This document shows positions 37,788-45,302 of a DNA stretch of 60,620 bases, in pieces; within the stretch, counting starts at the first letter, position 1; every line of letters begins with the position of its first letter. Source of the DNA: Candidatus Sulfotelmatobacter kueseliae (lineage in GTDB: Bacteria > Acidobacteriota > Terriglobia > Terriglobales > Acidobacteriaceae). The translations under genes and the position numbers were made by a program. Under the pieces are notes generated by a model. The model saw only the letters and a program-made list of their open reading frames with translations. It was not told the DNA's origin and ran no database searches. Location: contig OMOD01000079.1 in the NCBI GenBank assembly GCA_900290255.1, positions 1 to 60,620 of the forward strand, read 5' to 3'.

Positions 37788-38884
37788 TACCGTTGCTCCG
37801 CCGCGGCTGCGCTCTGCGTGGGGTTGCCTTTCATCTGCTCGGGTGAAACCAGCACCTCCGCCGTCATTCCCGGCACGTACTCGCCTCGCGGATTCTGCAG
37901 GCGCACTTTCAGAATAATCGTCTTGATGTCGCGCTTGCGCCGGCTTACGTCGCGCTGCGTAGCGTAATCGCCCTCCACGCCCTTGAAAAACACTTTCCCG
38001 CTGGTGATAGTTCCTCCGGGGAAGCGCACCCGCAGCGTGTCGCCGTACCCGATGTGGTCGGCATAGGTTTCAGGAATCGCCGCTCGCACCCAGGCGTCGT
38101 TCAAATCCACGATGGTCACGATCGGTGCGCCGATATTCACCACTTCTCCCTGCCGCGCCGCGCGCACCGACACCGTTCCCGTCACCGGCGCGACAACGTT
38201 GGTGTACCCCAGCCGCACCTCAGCCTGATTCTTCTGCGCGATCGCAGTCTTCAGATCAGCCTCCGTCGCCGCCACTGTGCTCTTGGCCGCGTTACCCTGC
38301 TGGGTGCGCGCAATGGCGGAATTCAAATCCGCCTCCGCCGCGCGGACCAGATCCTGCTGCGCCTGCACCGTGGCCTGCGCCGCCTGCAGGTTGGTCTCTG
38401 CCTGCACCCGCTCCTGATCCGACGCCACCCCGGTCTTGGCCAGCTCAATCGTGCGCCGGCTGTCGCTTTCGGTGCGTTCCAGCGCAGCCTTCGCCTGCAG
38501 AAGTTGTGCCTTGGCCGACGACAGCTTGGCCTGCGCGTTCGCCACATCGCTCGACGTCGACCCCGAGGTCGACGCTTCGGTGTGCTGCATCTCGGCGACC
38601 TTGTGCTGCAAACTGGTGATCGTCGCCACCGCGGCGGCCGCTTGCGCCTGCAGTTCCGACGGATCGAGCGTCGCGACCAAGTCTCCCGCTTTGACCGGCG
38701 TGCCTTCATCCACCAGCAACTTCTGGATGCGGCCTTCCACCTGCGCGCTCACGATGACCTGATTTGCATCCACCGTGCCGATCAGCACCAGGTCGCGGGA
38801 ATGATCCACGGAAAAGTAGTAGTAGATCGCGGCAATCACAAAGATCACTGCCAGCAAAATGAAGACGCGGTTGCGCGGGCTCAT
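37787..38884 (-). CDS. HlyD family efflux adaptor (membrane fusion protein)
   Basis: A 365-residue protein with one N-terminal membrane helix (RVFILLAVIFVIAAIYYYF), a biotinyl-lipoyl half (VSAQVEGRIQKLLVDEGTPV), a long alanine/glutamine-rich coiled-coil hairpin (residues about 85-215) and the second lipoyl half (LGYTNVVAPVTGTVS). It links the inner-membrane ABC exporter to the periplasm or an outer-membrane channel. ATGA overlap with the upstream TetR gene. Confidence 0.92.
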   Translation of the reverse strand: MSPRNRVFILLAVIFVIAAIYYYFSVDHSRDLVLIGTVDANQVIVSAQVEGRIQKLLVDEGTPVKAGDLVATLDPSELQAQAAAAVATITSLQHKVAEMQHTEASTSGSTSSDVANAQAKLSSAKAQLLQAKAALERTESDSRRTIELAKTGVASDQERVQAETNLQAAQATVQAQQDLVRAAEADLNSAIARTQQGNAAKSTVAATEADLKTAIAQKNQAEVRLGYTNVVAPVTGTVSVRAARQGEVVNIGAPIVTIVDLNDAWVRAAIPETYADHIGYGDTLRVRFPGGTITSGKVFFKGVEGDYATQRDVSRRKRDIKTIILKVRLQNPRGEYVPGMTAEVLVSPEQMKGNPTQSAAAAEQR

Positions 38885-39534
38885 GAGCGAACTCCTTGCC
38901 TGGCATCTTTCGGACGGAACAACGCCGCCGAAATGAAATCCAGCACCGCCGCCCGCCTTTCCGCAATCCGCTCCGGGGTCAGGGGGTTAAATCCGACAAT
39001 TTTCTGCATCACAGGCGCTCCACTGAAATAAAAAACGATCATCGCCACCATGGAAGGAACAAAGTGCGCGGGTTTGACCGGCCGGAATTCGCCCTCTTCG
39101 ATTCCCTTCCGCAACAATTCGGCCACGCGCAGGAAAATCGGCTGAAAATAATTCTTGATGATCCGGTCAAGATGCGCAGACGAGCCTTCGCGCGCCCGCA
39201 TCATCTCGCGCTGCATGAGCCGGGGATACATCTGGTTCGAGGCCACAAAGTCGAAGTACGCCCCCACATACGCCATCAACTTCTCGCGCGTGGGCAAATC
39301 GCTGTCCAGCACGCGGAAGACGGTTTCTTTCAGCCCGGAGAACGCTCCGTCTAGGACAGCCGAATACAGCGTCTCTTTGTCTTTGAAGTAGTAGTAGAGC
39401 AGGGCCTTGTTGACCCGGGCTTCGCGGGCAATGGCGTCGGTGCGGGCGCCGGCAATGCCGAATTCGGCAAACTCATGCGCCGCAGCTTCAAGGATAGCGG
39501 CGCGGCTTTCCTCGGGCTGGCCGCGCGAACCCAT
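38881..39534 (-). CDS. TetR/AcrR family transcriptional regulator
   Basis: A 217-residue regulator. N-terminal HTH: RAAILEAAAHEFAEFG, then ARTDAIAREARVNKALLYYYFKDKETLY (recognition helix). The C-terminal ligand domain is helical (TetR_C-like). First gene of the efflux operon, so it most likely represses its own operon and responds to an exported compound. The start is ambiguous: ATG 39534 gives the usual short arm, ATG 39576 adds 14 arginine/histidine-rich residues and sits closer to the promoter seen upstream; neither has a clear Shine-Dalgarno. Confidence 0.9.
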   Translation of the reverse strand: MGSRGQPEESRAAILEAAAHEFAEFGIAGARTDAIAREARVNKALLYYYFKDKETLYSAVLDGAFSGLKETVFRVLDSDLPTREKLMAYVGAYFDFVASNQMYPRLMQREMMRAREGSSAHLDRIIKNYFQPIFLRVAELLRKGIEEGEFRPVKPAHFVPSMVAMIVFYFSGAPVMQKIVGFNPLTPERIAERRAAVLDFISAALFRPKDARQGVRS

Positions 39535-39581
39535 GCGCCGGTGCAGTACGCGGCGGTGGTGAAGAAGCCGGGGCATAGCTT

Positions 39582-39598
39582 AATTAACCAGTTAGTTA
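39582..39598. promoter_or_regulatory. Candidate TetR operator
   Basis: AATTAACCAGTTAGTTA, an AT-rich sequence with AAC/GTT arms, just downstream of the -10 box of the efflux operon and before its first gene. Position and partial dyad symmetry fit an autorepressor site; binding is inferred. Confidence 0.4.
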
Positions 39599-39599
39599 G

Positions 39600-39627
39600 A
39601 TTATACACCAGATGAAACCGATGCCAA
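39600..39627 (-). promoter_or_regulatory. Sigma-70-type promoter of the efflux operon
   Basis: On the minus strand TTGGCA (39627-39622) and TATAAT (39605-39600) are spaced by 16 bp. It lies 24 bp upstream of the first possible start codon of the TetR gene. Confidence 0.55.
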
Positions 39628-39743
39628 GAACAAATAAAAGGGATCGTCGCCACCACGACTTCTGCGTCATCCCGAAGCCCCGCGTTTTCACCAGCGGGGC
39701 GAGGGATCTCGCGTGGATCATCACCGACCACCGCCACTGGGCG

Positions 39744-40829
39744 TCAGCCGCTGTGCCGGATGTGCAGCACATCTCCATCCTGCACGATGTAATCTTTGCC
39801 CTCCAGGCGCAACGTGCCTTTGGCGCGGGCGTTGGCCTCCGAGCCGGCTTCGAGCAACTGATCCCAACGTATGGTCTCCGCCCGGATGAAGTGCTTTTCC
39901 AGATCGGAGTGAATCGCCCCCGCCGCTACCTGGGCGCGGGTGTGAGCCGGAATCTGCCAGGCGCGGCACTCGTCTTCTCCCGCCGTGAAGAAGGAAATCA
40001 GTCCGAGCAGCCCATAGGTCGTGCGGATCAGCCGCGTCAAGCCGCTTTCTTTCAGTCCGTAGCTCGACAGAAACTCGGCGGCATCGGCGTCGCTCATCTC
40101 GGAAAGCTCAGCCTCGACCTTCCCGCAAATCGCCGTGGCGGCGCCATTCGGCCGCGCCGCAATATCGGTCAGCTTGTACTTGCTCGCGGCTTCCTCCAGT
40201 TCCCTTCCCAGTTCGACCGATTCGCCGATATTGAGCACGTACAGTATCGGTTTCTCGCTCAGGAACATGAATCCGCGAATGCGCTTCTTGTCCTCGGCCG
40301 TCATTTCCAGTTCCCGCAACGGCTTCTCTCCGCCCAGGTGCGCGTTGGCGCGATTCAGCAGCTCAAATTCCTTTTCGAGTTCCGCCGTCTTCATCTTTTT
40401 GAGATCTTTTTCCAGGCGCTCCAGGCGTTTTTCGATCTGCCCCAGATCGCTCACCATGAGGTCAAATTCCACGTTCCTGATGTCGCGCAGCGGATCGATT
40501 ACCCCCACGTGCGGAATGGCCGCGTCCTCGAAAACCCGCACCACGTGAGCCAATGCGTCCACCTGCCGCAAATGCCCGAGGTACGCAGTCTCTTTGAGCG
40601 CGTCCTGGCCTATGGCGCCGACGTCCACGTATTCGACCGAAGTGTGGGTCAGTTTTTTCGGATTGTAGAGCGCAGCCAGGCGGTCCAGACGGTCGTCGGG
40701 AACCTTGGCCACGCCGATGTGCGCCTCGCGCGGGTTGGCGAAGGCGGGCGCGGATAGATGTGCCCTGGTGAGAATGCGAAACAGCGATGTCTTGCCCACT
40801 TGGGGCAGGCCGATAATGCCGGTTTTCAT
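39744..40829 (-). CDS. ychF: Redox-regulated ATPase YchF
   Basis: A 361-residue Obg-family P-loop protein: Walker A GLPQVGKTSL, ATP-specific NIGE motif in LYVLNIGESVE instead of NKxD, a central coiled coil (GQIEKRLERLEKDLKKMKTAE) and a C-terminal TGS-like domain (EAGSEANARAKGTLRLEGKD). Universally conserved ribosome-associated ATPase with a role in stress and translation accuracy. A tandem AGCTTCTAGCTTCTAGCT repeat lies just upstream of the start. Confidence 0.95.
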   Translation of the reverse strand: MKTGIIGLPQVGKTSLFRILTRAHLSAPAFANPREAHIGVAKVPDDRLDRLAALYNPKKLTHTSVEYVDVGAIGQDALKETAYLGHLRQVDALAHVVRVFEDAAIPHVGVIDPLRDIRNVEFDLMVSDLGQIEKRLERLEKDLKKMKTAELEKEFELLNRANAHLGGEKPLRELEMTAEDKKRIRGFMFLSEKPILYVLNIGESVELGRELEEAASKYKLTDIAARPNGAATAICGKVEAELSEMSDADAAEFLSSYGLKESGLTRLIRTTYGLLGLISFFTAGEDECRAWQIPAHTRAQVAAGAIHSDLEKHFIRAETIRWDQLLEAGSEANARAKGTLRLEGKDYIVQDGDVLHIRHSG

Positions 40830-41150
40830 AGGAAAGCTTCTAGCTTCTAGCTTCTAGCTCCTAGCTCTTAGCCTTTAGGTGCTGAGTCCTGGAACTGACA
40901 TGGCCGAGCAGCCAGCGTTGAACAGCCTTTCAGCATAAACCATGGCAGCAAGGATTCAAATCGAGTCCGGCCCCGGCGGTCCCAGCCGCGAAGCGGCGGC
41001 AGGTGATAGCCCGGCACGTGAGTGCCGGGTAGAAGTGGGACAACGGAGCGAGTCCCGACGGGACGGAACCAGTTCTCACGCGCACCCTTCAGCCCCGGTG
41101 GATGCCCCGGCGTGAAGGCCTTGCCTCCCGTGAACCGGAACGTGCCAGAT
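40830..41150. other. Intergenic repeats between ychF and the phosphoesterase gene
   Basis: No gene seen. It opens with a tandem (T)AGCTTC(T) repeat at 40835-40870. A stem CCCGGCAC-gtga-GTGCCGGG lies near 41010-41030, and TCCCGACGGGACGGA is an interrupted palindrome near 41053. All are of the REP-like type dispersed in the window. Confidence 0.6.
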
Positions 41151-42167
41151 CTACTGTCCAGCCGCCTTCGCCGCGGCTGCGGCCGCAACGGCAATGTTCA
41201 CCGAATCGGGCTGGGTCCAGACCGCCTTGCCGCCGCTCAGTTCTAGGCGATTCATGGTGATCTTCAGTTGCTGGTGGTCCACTTCCACCAGCAGGTAGTG
41301 ATAGTTGATTTCCTTGCTCTGGAAAGGATCGTCCTTAGCCCGCTTGATGGGATAGGCGTGCGCCGCGCCTCCGCCACTCACGAAATAAGTCACGCCGCCA
41401 TGCTCGTGCCGCTCGTAGTTGTGCACGTGTCCGGAGAAAACCACCAGGCGGTAGCGGGCGTGGGCCTGGCGTTCCTCCAGCATTTTCGCCAGTGCCTGCT
41501 CCTGCGCCCGGGCCGAGTGGCCTCCGCCGAACAGCTTCGTATCCGAAGAACTGGTATAAGGTGGGTGGTGCAGCATGACGAAAACGAAATCCACGTCGGC
41601 CGGGACGTGATCCAGTTTGTCCGCCAGCCACTGGCCCTGCCGGCCCGTGAGTTCGTCGAGAGAGCTGTCAAGCACGAGAATCAGCGTGTTGGCCGCGCGC
41701 ACCGAGTAGTAGCGGCTGTTCTTCAAATCGGGGAAGCGCTCGAAGTAGTTGCCCAGCGCGACTTCTTCTTTTCCGTGCAGGTCGTGGTTGCCCAGCGTCG
41801 GATATATGGGGATTTTCTTTTCGCGCCAGCCACTGGTTTCGCTATCCCAGACTTTCCAGTCATCCTTATCGTAGCCGTTGTAGACGATATCGCCGGTAAA
41901 ACACACGAACGCAGGATTCGCCTCCGCAATCGCTTGCACCAGCGCGACGCGCACCAGAGGATTGGCCGCGTCGGTGTCTTTGGGATCGTGGAAGCGCGTA
42001 TCTCCGTAGGCGATGAACCGGAACGGAGCCTTGACATCGACTTGCAGATCAACCGGCGCAAAAGTCTGTGCGCTCGATTTCTTCGTGCAGCCGGGGAGGG
42101 CAAGCAGCATTGCCGCGGCAACAACTAATGATGCGGCCTGCACGAGCGTATAGCGTCGCGAATTCAT
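41151..42167 (-). CDS. Metallophosphoesterase lipoprotein
   Basis: A 338-residue protein with a lipoprotein signal (VVAAAMLLALPGC). Calcineurin-like metal motifs are present in order: IAYGDTRFHDP, CFTGDIVYNG, LGNHDLHG, MLHHPPY and SGHVHNYERHEHGG. This is the purple-acid-phosphatase/Icc-like pattern; it probably cleaves phosphoesters outside the cytoplasm. ATG at 42167 gives the lipobox; an ATG 15 bp upstream is in frame. Confidence 0.88.
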   Translation of the reverse strand: MNSRRYTLVQAASLVVAAAMLLALPGCTKKSSAQTFAPVDLQVDVKAPFRFIAYGDTRFHDPKDTDAANPLVRVALVQAIAEANPAFVCFTGDIVYNGYDKDDWKVWDSETSGWREKKIPIYPTLGNHDLHGKEEVALGNYFERFPDLKNSRYYSVRAANTLILVLDSSLDELTGRQGQWLADKLDHVPADVDFVFVMLHHPPYTSSSDTKLFGGGHSARAQEQALAKMLEERQAHARYRLVVFSGHVHNYERHEHGGVTYFVSGGGAAHAYPIKRAKDDPFQSKEINYHYLLVEVDHQQLKITMNRLELSGGKAVWTQPDSVNIAVAAAAAAKAAGQ

Positions 42168-42361
42168 AGGTGAAGACCCCACTTCGGAGCTAAGGAAACT
42201 CTGATCAACAACCCGTGGTCAAGTACGCGCGCTGTTAAACGATTCGTATCAGGGTATGCCTTCAGAGCCTGCCCTTGAGCGCAGTCGAAGGGCATACCGT
42301 AAGCACTGCGTTAACATTGCGTCTTCAGGCGCTGACTTACCACCCACGGCCTGCCAAGTTC

Positions 42362-42530
42362 TTATTTTCCCACGACCGGCACTTCGAACTGCGCATTTTC
42401 CGCCGTGGAGAGGAAAAGCCGGTGCGTTTTGGGATCGAGCGCCATGGTTTTGGCGCGGCGCGGTCTTCACCGTCTCCACCACAGACTATTTATCGGGGCT
42501 TTCCTCGCGAATGACGGTGATCGGGTCACG
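42362..42530 (-). pseudogene. Fragment of a YVTN/YncE-type beta-propeller protein (3' end)
   Basis: On the minus strand one frame reads DPITVIREESPDK then a stop then SVVETVKTAPRQN; a second frame continues TMALDPKTHRLFLSTAEN and ends AQFEVPVVGK-stop at 42362. Joined, this is the end of a YncE/YVTN-repeat surface protein (VVE-VKT...TMALDPKTHRLFL). At least one stop and one frameshift separate the pieces and the N-terminal part is missing, so it is a relic. Confidence 0.6.
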
Positions 42531-42630
42531 GCGCAACCTTCCACGTGGAGTTGCCTCTGATCGCCGCGCCCGTCGAGGGTCCTTGCCCGCGTAGGCGCGG
42601 GTCCTTATCAACCCGCAAAACCCAGGAAAA

Positions 42631-42665
42631 AGGGTGGCTTGGGGCTTCTCTCCTCAAGCCACCCT
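42631..42665. terminator. Perfect 11-bp hairpin
   Basis: AGGGTGGCTTG / CAAGCCACCCT with a 13-base loop, followed by CTTTAGG. Terminator-like stem without a strong T-run; it could also be a leader structure. Confidence 0.4.
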
Positions 42666-43036
42666 CTTTAGGAGGAACAACCCATCCCTGTCAAGAACAG
42701 GGGGACGGGACAGCTTCGTTTCAACCTTACGGTTGCACGGAGACTTCCAGTCCACGAACCATAACTTGTTGATTTCGTTAGCCATTGGGTCTACTTCCGG
42801 GGGTGTGGTCGGGACACTGTGTCCCGTCCCGGTGGGCATGCGCCACATTGTCCCACGCGAGCTGGATTCAACCGGGCGCGCCTTGCTGGAGGTGCAAAAA
42901 GGCGCTTTCAGGCTTGTACGGGCTCCCGCCTGGCAGCGATTTCATTAGCAATTCGTTACCTTGGTTACGCCGCAAGGCTCTCGCATCTCGGTCGAAGCCC
43001 CTTCCCTGTGTCAACATCATTCCCAAACGCCCTTAC

Positions 43037-44824
43037 ATGCCGACTGATCAACGAAATTCGGTCCCAGCGACTGTTAGCGATGTCCGGACCAGATCCAGCG
43101 AAAATGCCGCGTCTGCCGAGCGGACGATCCCCGCTCCGCTGGCGGTCTTCTCCACCGATCTCGAGGGAAACATCACGGGCTGCAACTCGGCCTTCAGTCA
43201 GCTCATCGGCCACTCCCCCGAGGAATTGCTTGGACGCAGCTTTTCGGTCCTGTTCGCGACGACCGGCGGTACCGGTCGCCCGGACCATCTGCGGAAAGAG
43301 ATCCTGGCCGCGGTTTCAACCCGGGGCGACTATCAATCCGCCCTGCTCGCGTGCCGGAAGTCGGGAGAGAATTTATCCGTTCAGTTCTCCTCCACTCTTC
43401 TGCGCGATGCCGCCTCCAAACCTGTGGCCATGGTTGCGGTGGTCGCGCCAGCCCCAGAAATCAGCGTGACCGTCCCAGCCCAGGAAGCTCCTGCCGCGCC
43501 CAGCATCATCTCCCGCAAGATTGACGATACTCAGTTCATCCTTGCCAGTCCCGTCATGCAGCGCTTCATGGGACTGGTCGAGCGGGTGGCCGGTCTCACC
43601 GAGTCGGTGCTGATTACGGGCGAAACCGGCGCCGGCAAGGAACTCATCGCGCGCACCATTCACGAAATGTCGCCGCGACGGAGCCGCCCCTGGGTCGACA
43701 TCAACTGCGCCGCGCTCCCCGAAAATCTGGTCGAAAGCGAACTCTTCGGATACGAAAAAGGCGCCTTCAGCGGCGCCGACGCCTCCAAGCCCGGCCTGTT
43801 CGAACTGGCCGACAAAGGCACGCTCTTCCTCGATGAAATCGGCGACCTGCAGGTGCAGACGCAGGTCAAGCTGCTGCGCGTGCTCGACGGCCAGCCCTTC
43901 TACCGGCTGGGCGGCCACCGCAAAATCAAGGTGGACGTGCGCATTGTGGCCGCCACCAACCAGGATCTGGAAGCCGCGGTCAAAGGCGGAAGCTTCCGCC
44001 AGGACCTGTTCCATCGCCTGGGGCAGTTCCAGCTTCGCGTGCCGCCGCTGCGCGAGCGGCCGGAGGACATCGTCGCACTGGCCGAACATTTCCTGCGCCT
44101 GAAAGTTTCGGGCAAGCATTTTTCGCCGCAGGCGATTTCCGCGCTCCTGTCGCATAGCTGGCCGGGCAACATCCGCGAACTGCGCAACCTGGTGGCCAAG
44201 ATGGCCATGGAATCGACCGGCGCCGAAATCCAGTTGCCGCGCCTGAGCGCCGCGCTGACCGGCGAACCCACCGCCTTGCGGCAAACCGCTTCCATGCCCG
44301 TGGGCAATCTCGACAGCATGGAAGAGCAGATGATCCTGAAAGCTCTCGAGCGCACCGGCGGACACCGCGCCCTGGCGGCCGAGCAACTAGGCATCTCGCG
44401 GCGCACCCTCAGCCGCAAGCTGAAGGAATACAACATCACGTTCGCTTCGTCCGACAGCTCGGCCGCGCCGCTCGGCGTCATCAGCACCGAACAGCAGAAA
44501 TTCTTCCGCGCCCGGGTGCAGATTCCCGTGACCATCAAGAATGCCCGCGGCGACGAAATCCGCGCCGAGGGCGTCAACCTGAGCACGGGCGGCATGGGTC
44601 TCGACTGCCTGCAGGACCCGCTGCGCTTCAGCGGCCTGCTCGACGTCAGTTTCATGCTGCCCGACAGCGACATTCTCTTCCAGGCCAAAGCCCGCCTGAT
44701 GTGGATTGGCGACGAGGGCCGCGTCGGCATCCGCTTCGCCGTCATCGAGCCCGCCCTGTTCGAGCAGCTGCAGCAGTGGTCGAACAAAAAGATGAGCGAG
44801 GAAGGCTGGGAATTTCCCAGCTAG
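43037..44824 (+). CDS. Sigma-54 enhancer-binding protein with PAS and PilZ domains
   Basis: A 595-residue regulator starting at ATG 43037 (the longer frame is not protein-like). PAS domain at about 35-130 (VFSTDLEGNITGCNSAF), AAA domain at 165-395 with Walker A GETGAGKE (195-202), the sigma-54 loop GAFSGA (243-248, threonine replaced by serine) and Walker B LFLDEIGD (264-271), Fis-type HTH at 430-470 (ALAAEQLGISRRTLSRKLKE) and a C-terminal PilZ domain (485-590) with NLSTGGMGL. It likely activates sigma-54 promoters and may bind cyclic-di-GMP through PilZ. The arginine motif of PilZ is weak, so binding is uncertain. Confidence 0.9.
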   Translation: MPTDQRNSVPATVSDVRTRSSENAASAERTIPAPLAVFSTDLEGNITGCNSAFSQLIGHSPEELLGRSFSVLFATTGGTGRPDHLRKEILAAVSTRGDYQSALLACRKSGENLSVQFSSTLLRDAASKPVAMVAVVAPAPEISVTVPAQEAPAAPSIISRKIDDTQFILASPVMQRFMGLVERVAGLTESVLITGETGAGKELIARTIHEMSPRRSRPWVDINCAALPENLVESELFGYEKGAFSGADASKPGLFELADKGTLFLDEIGDLQVQTQVKLLRVLDGQPFYRLGGHRKIKVDVRIVAATNQDLEAAVKGGSFRQDLFHRLGQFQLRVPPLRERPEDIVALAEHFLRLKVSGKHFSPQAISALLSHSWPGNIRELRNLVAKMAMESTGAEIQLPRLSAALTGEPTALRQTASMPVGNLDSMEEQMILKALERTGGHRALAAEQLGISRRTLSRKLKEYNITFASSDSSAAPLGVISTEQQKFFRARVQIPVTIKNARGDEIRAEGVNLSTGGMGLDCLQDPLRFSGLLDVSFMLPDSDILFQAKARLMWIGDEGRVGIRFAVIEPALFEQLQQWSNKKMSEEGWEFPS

Positions 44825-45302
44825 GCGTCAGACCTCGGACGCCGGACCTCAGACCTCGGACCTCAGACCTCGGACCGCCGGTTGCCCCACCCTTGTCGCG
44901 CCCTTTGCGACAGGGTGGGGATTTTGACTTTCGGTTCAGCCGGAGGTTGCGGCTTGTGGGCTGGAGACGCGGCGCTGAAGCGCCGCTCTTCCACGGCGGC
45001 GCAATCCGCGGGGAACATCATTGGACGGGAGGGCGCGCGGCGCTTCGGGATGAGGCATGAGCACGAGGTCCTTCGGCGGACAAAAGGCGTCCGCCTCAAA
45101 TATAAAAAGCAGGTTCCTCGCTTCGCTCGGAATGACAAACGAAAAGCAGGTCCCTCGACTGTGTACGCCGGTTCGCTGCGTTCTCCGGCGTGCTTCGCTC
45201 GGGATGACAGGGAAGAACCGGACGGGCGAGGGCGCCCGTCCCCACACGGCCTGTGCCAAGGTCTGAGGTCTGAGGTCCGAAGTCCGAAGTCTGAGGTCTG
45301 AT
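44823..45302. repeat. Repeat block between two convergent PilZ genes
   Basis: No gene seen. Left edge: tandem CAGACCTCGGAC units (44827-44878). Right edge: tandem GGTCTGAGGT units in the opposite sense (45262-45300). Between them a strong hairpin CCCCACCCTTGTCGC / GCGACAGGGTGGGG (44885-44920, copy D2), then CGCTTCGCTCGGAATGACA-type repeats near 45118 and 45187. Confidence 0.75.

Larger units (their letters stand above)
42168..43036. other. Long non-coding stretch with repeat, gene fragment and hairpins
   Basis: Left to right: a repeat related to copy A3 (42242-42345), a beta-propeller gene remnant (listed separately), a perfect hairpin at 42631-42665, and the palindrome GGGACA-ctg-TGTCCC at 42811-42825. 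The remainder to 43036 has no recognisable gene and forms the leader of the enhancer-binding protein. No -24/-12 promoter was found. Confidence 0.5.

Noticed and set aside
40940-40975. tRNA-like GGATTCAAATCGAGTCC segment
   Set aside because: Resembles a T-arm, but no acceptor, D or anticodon arms could be folded around it.
42700-42830. Cyclic-di-GMP or other riboswitch in the leader of the PilZ enhancer-binding protein
   Set aside because: Hairpins are present but none of the conserved aptamer sequence of GEMM-type or other known classes was found.
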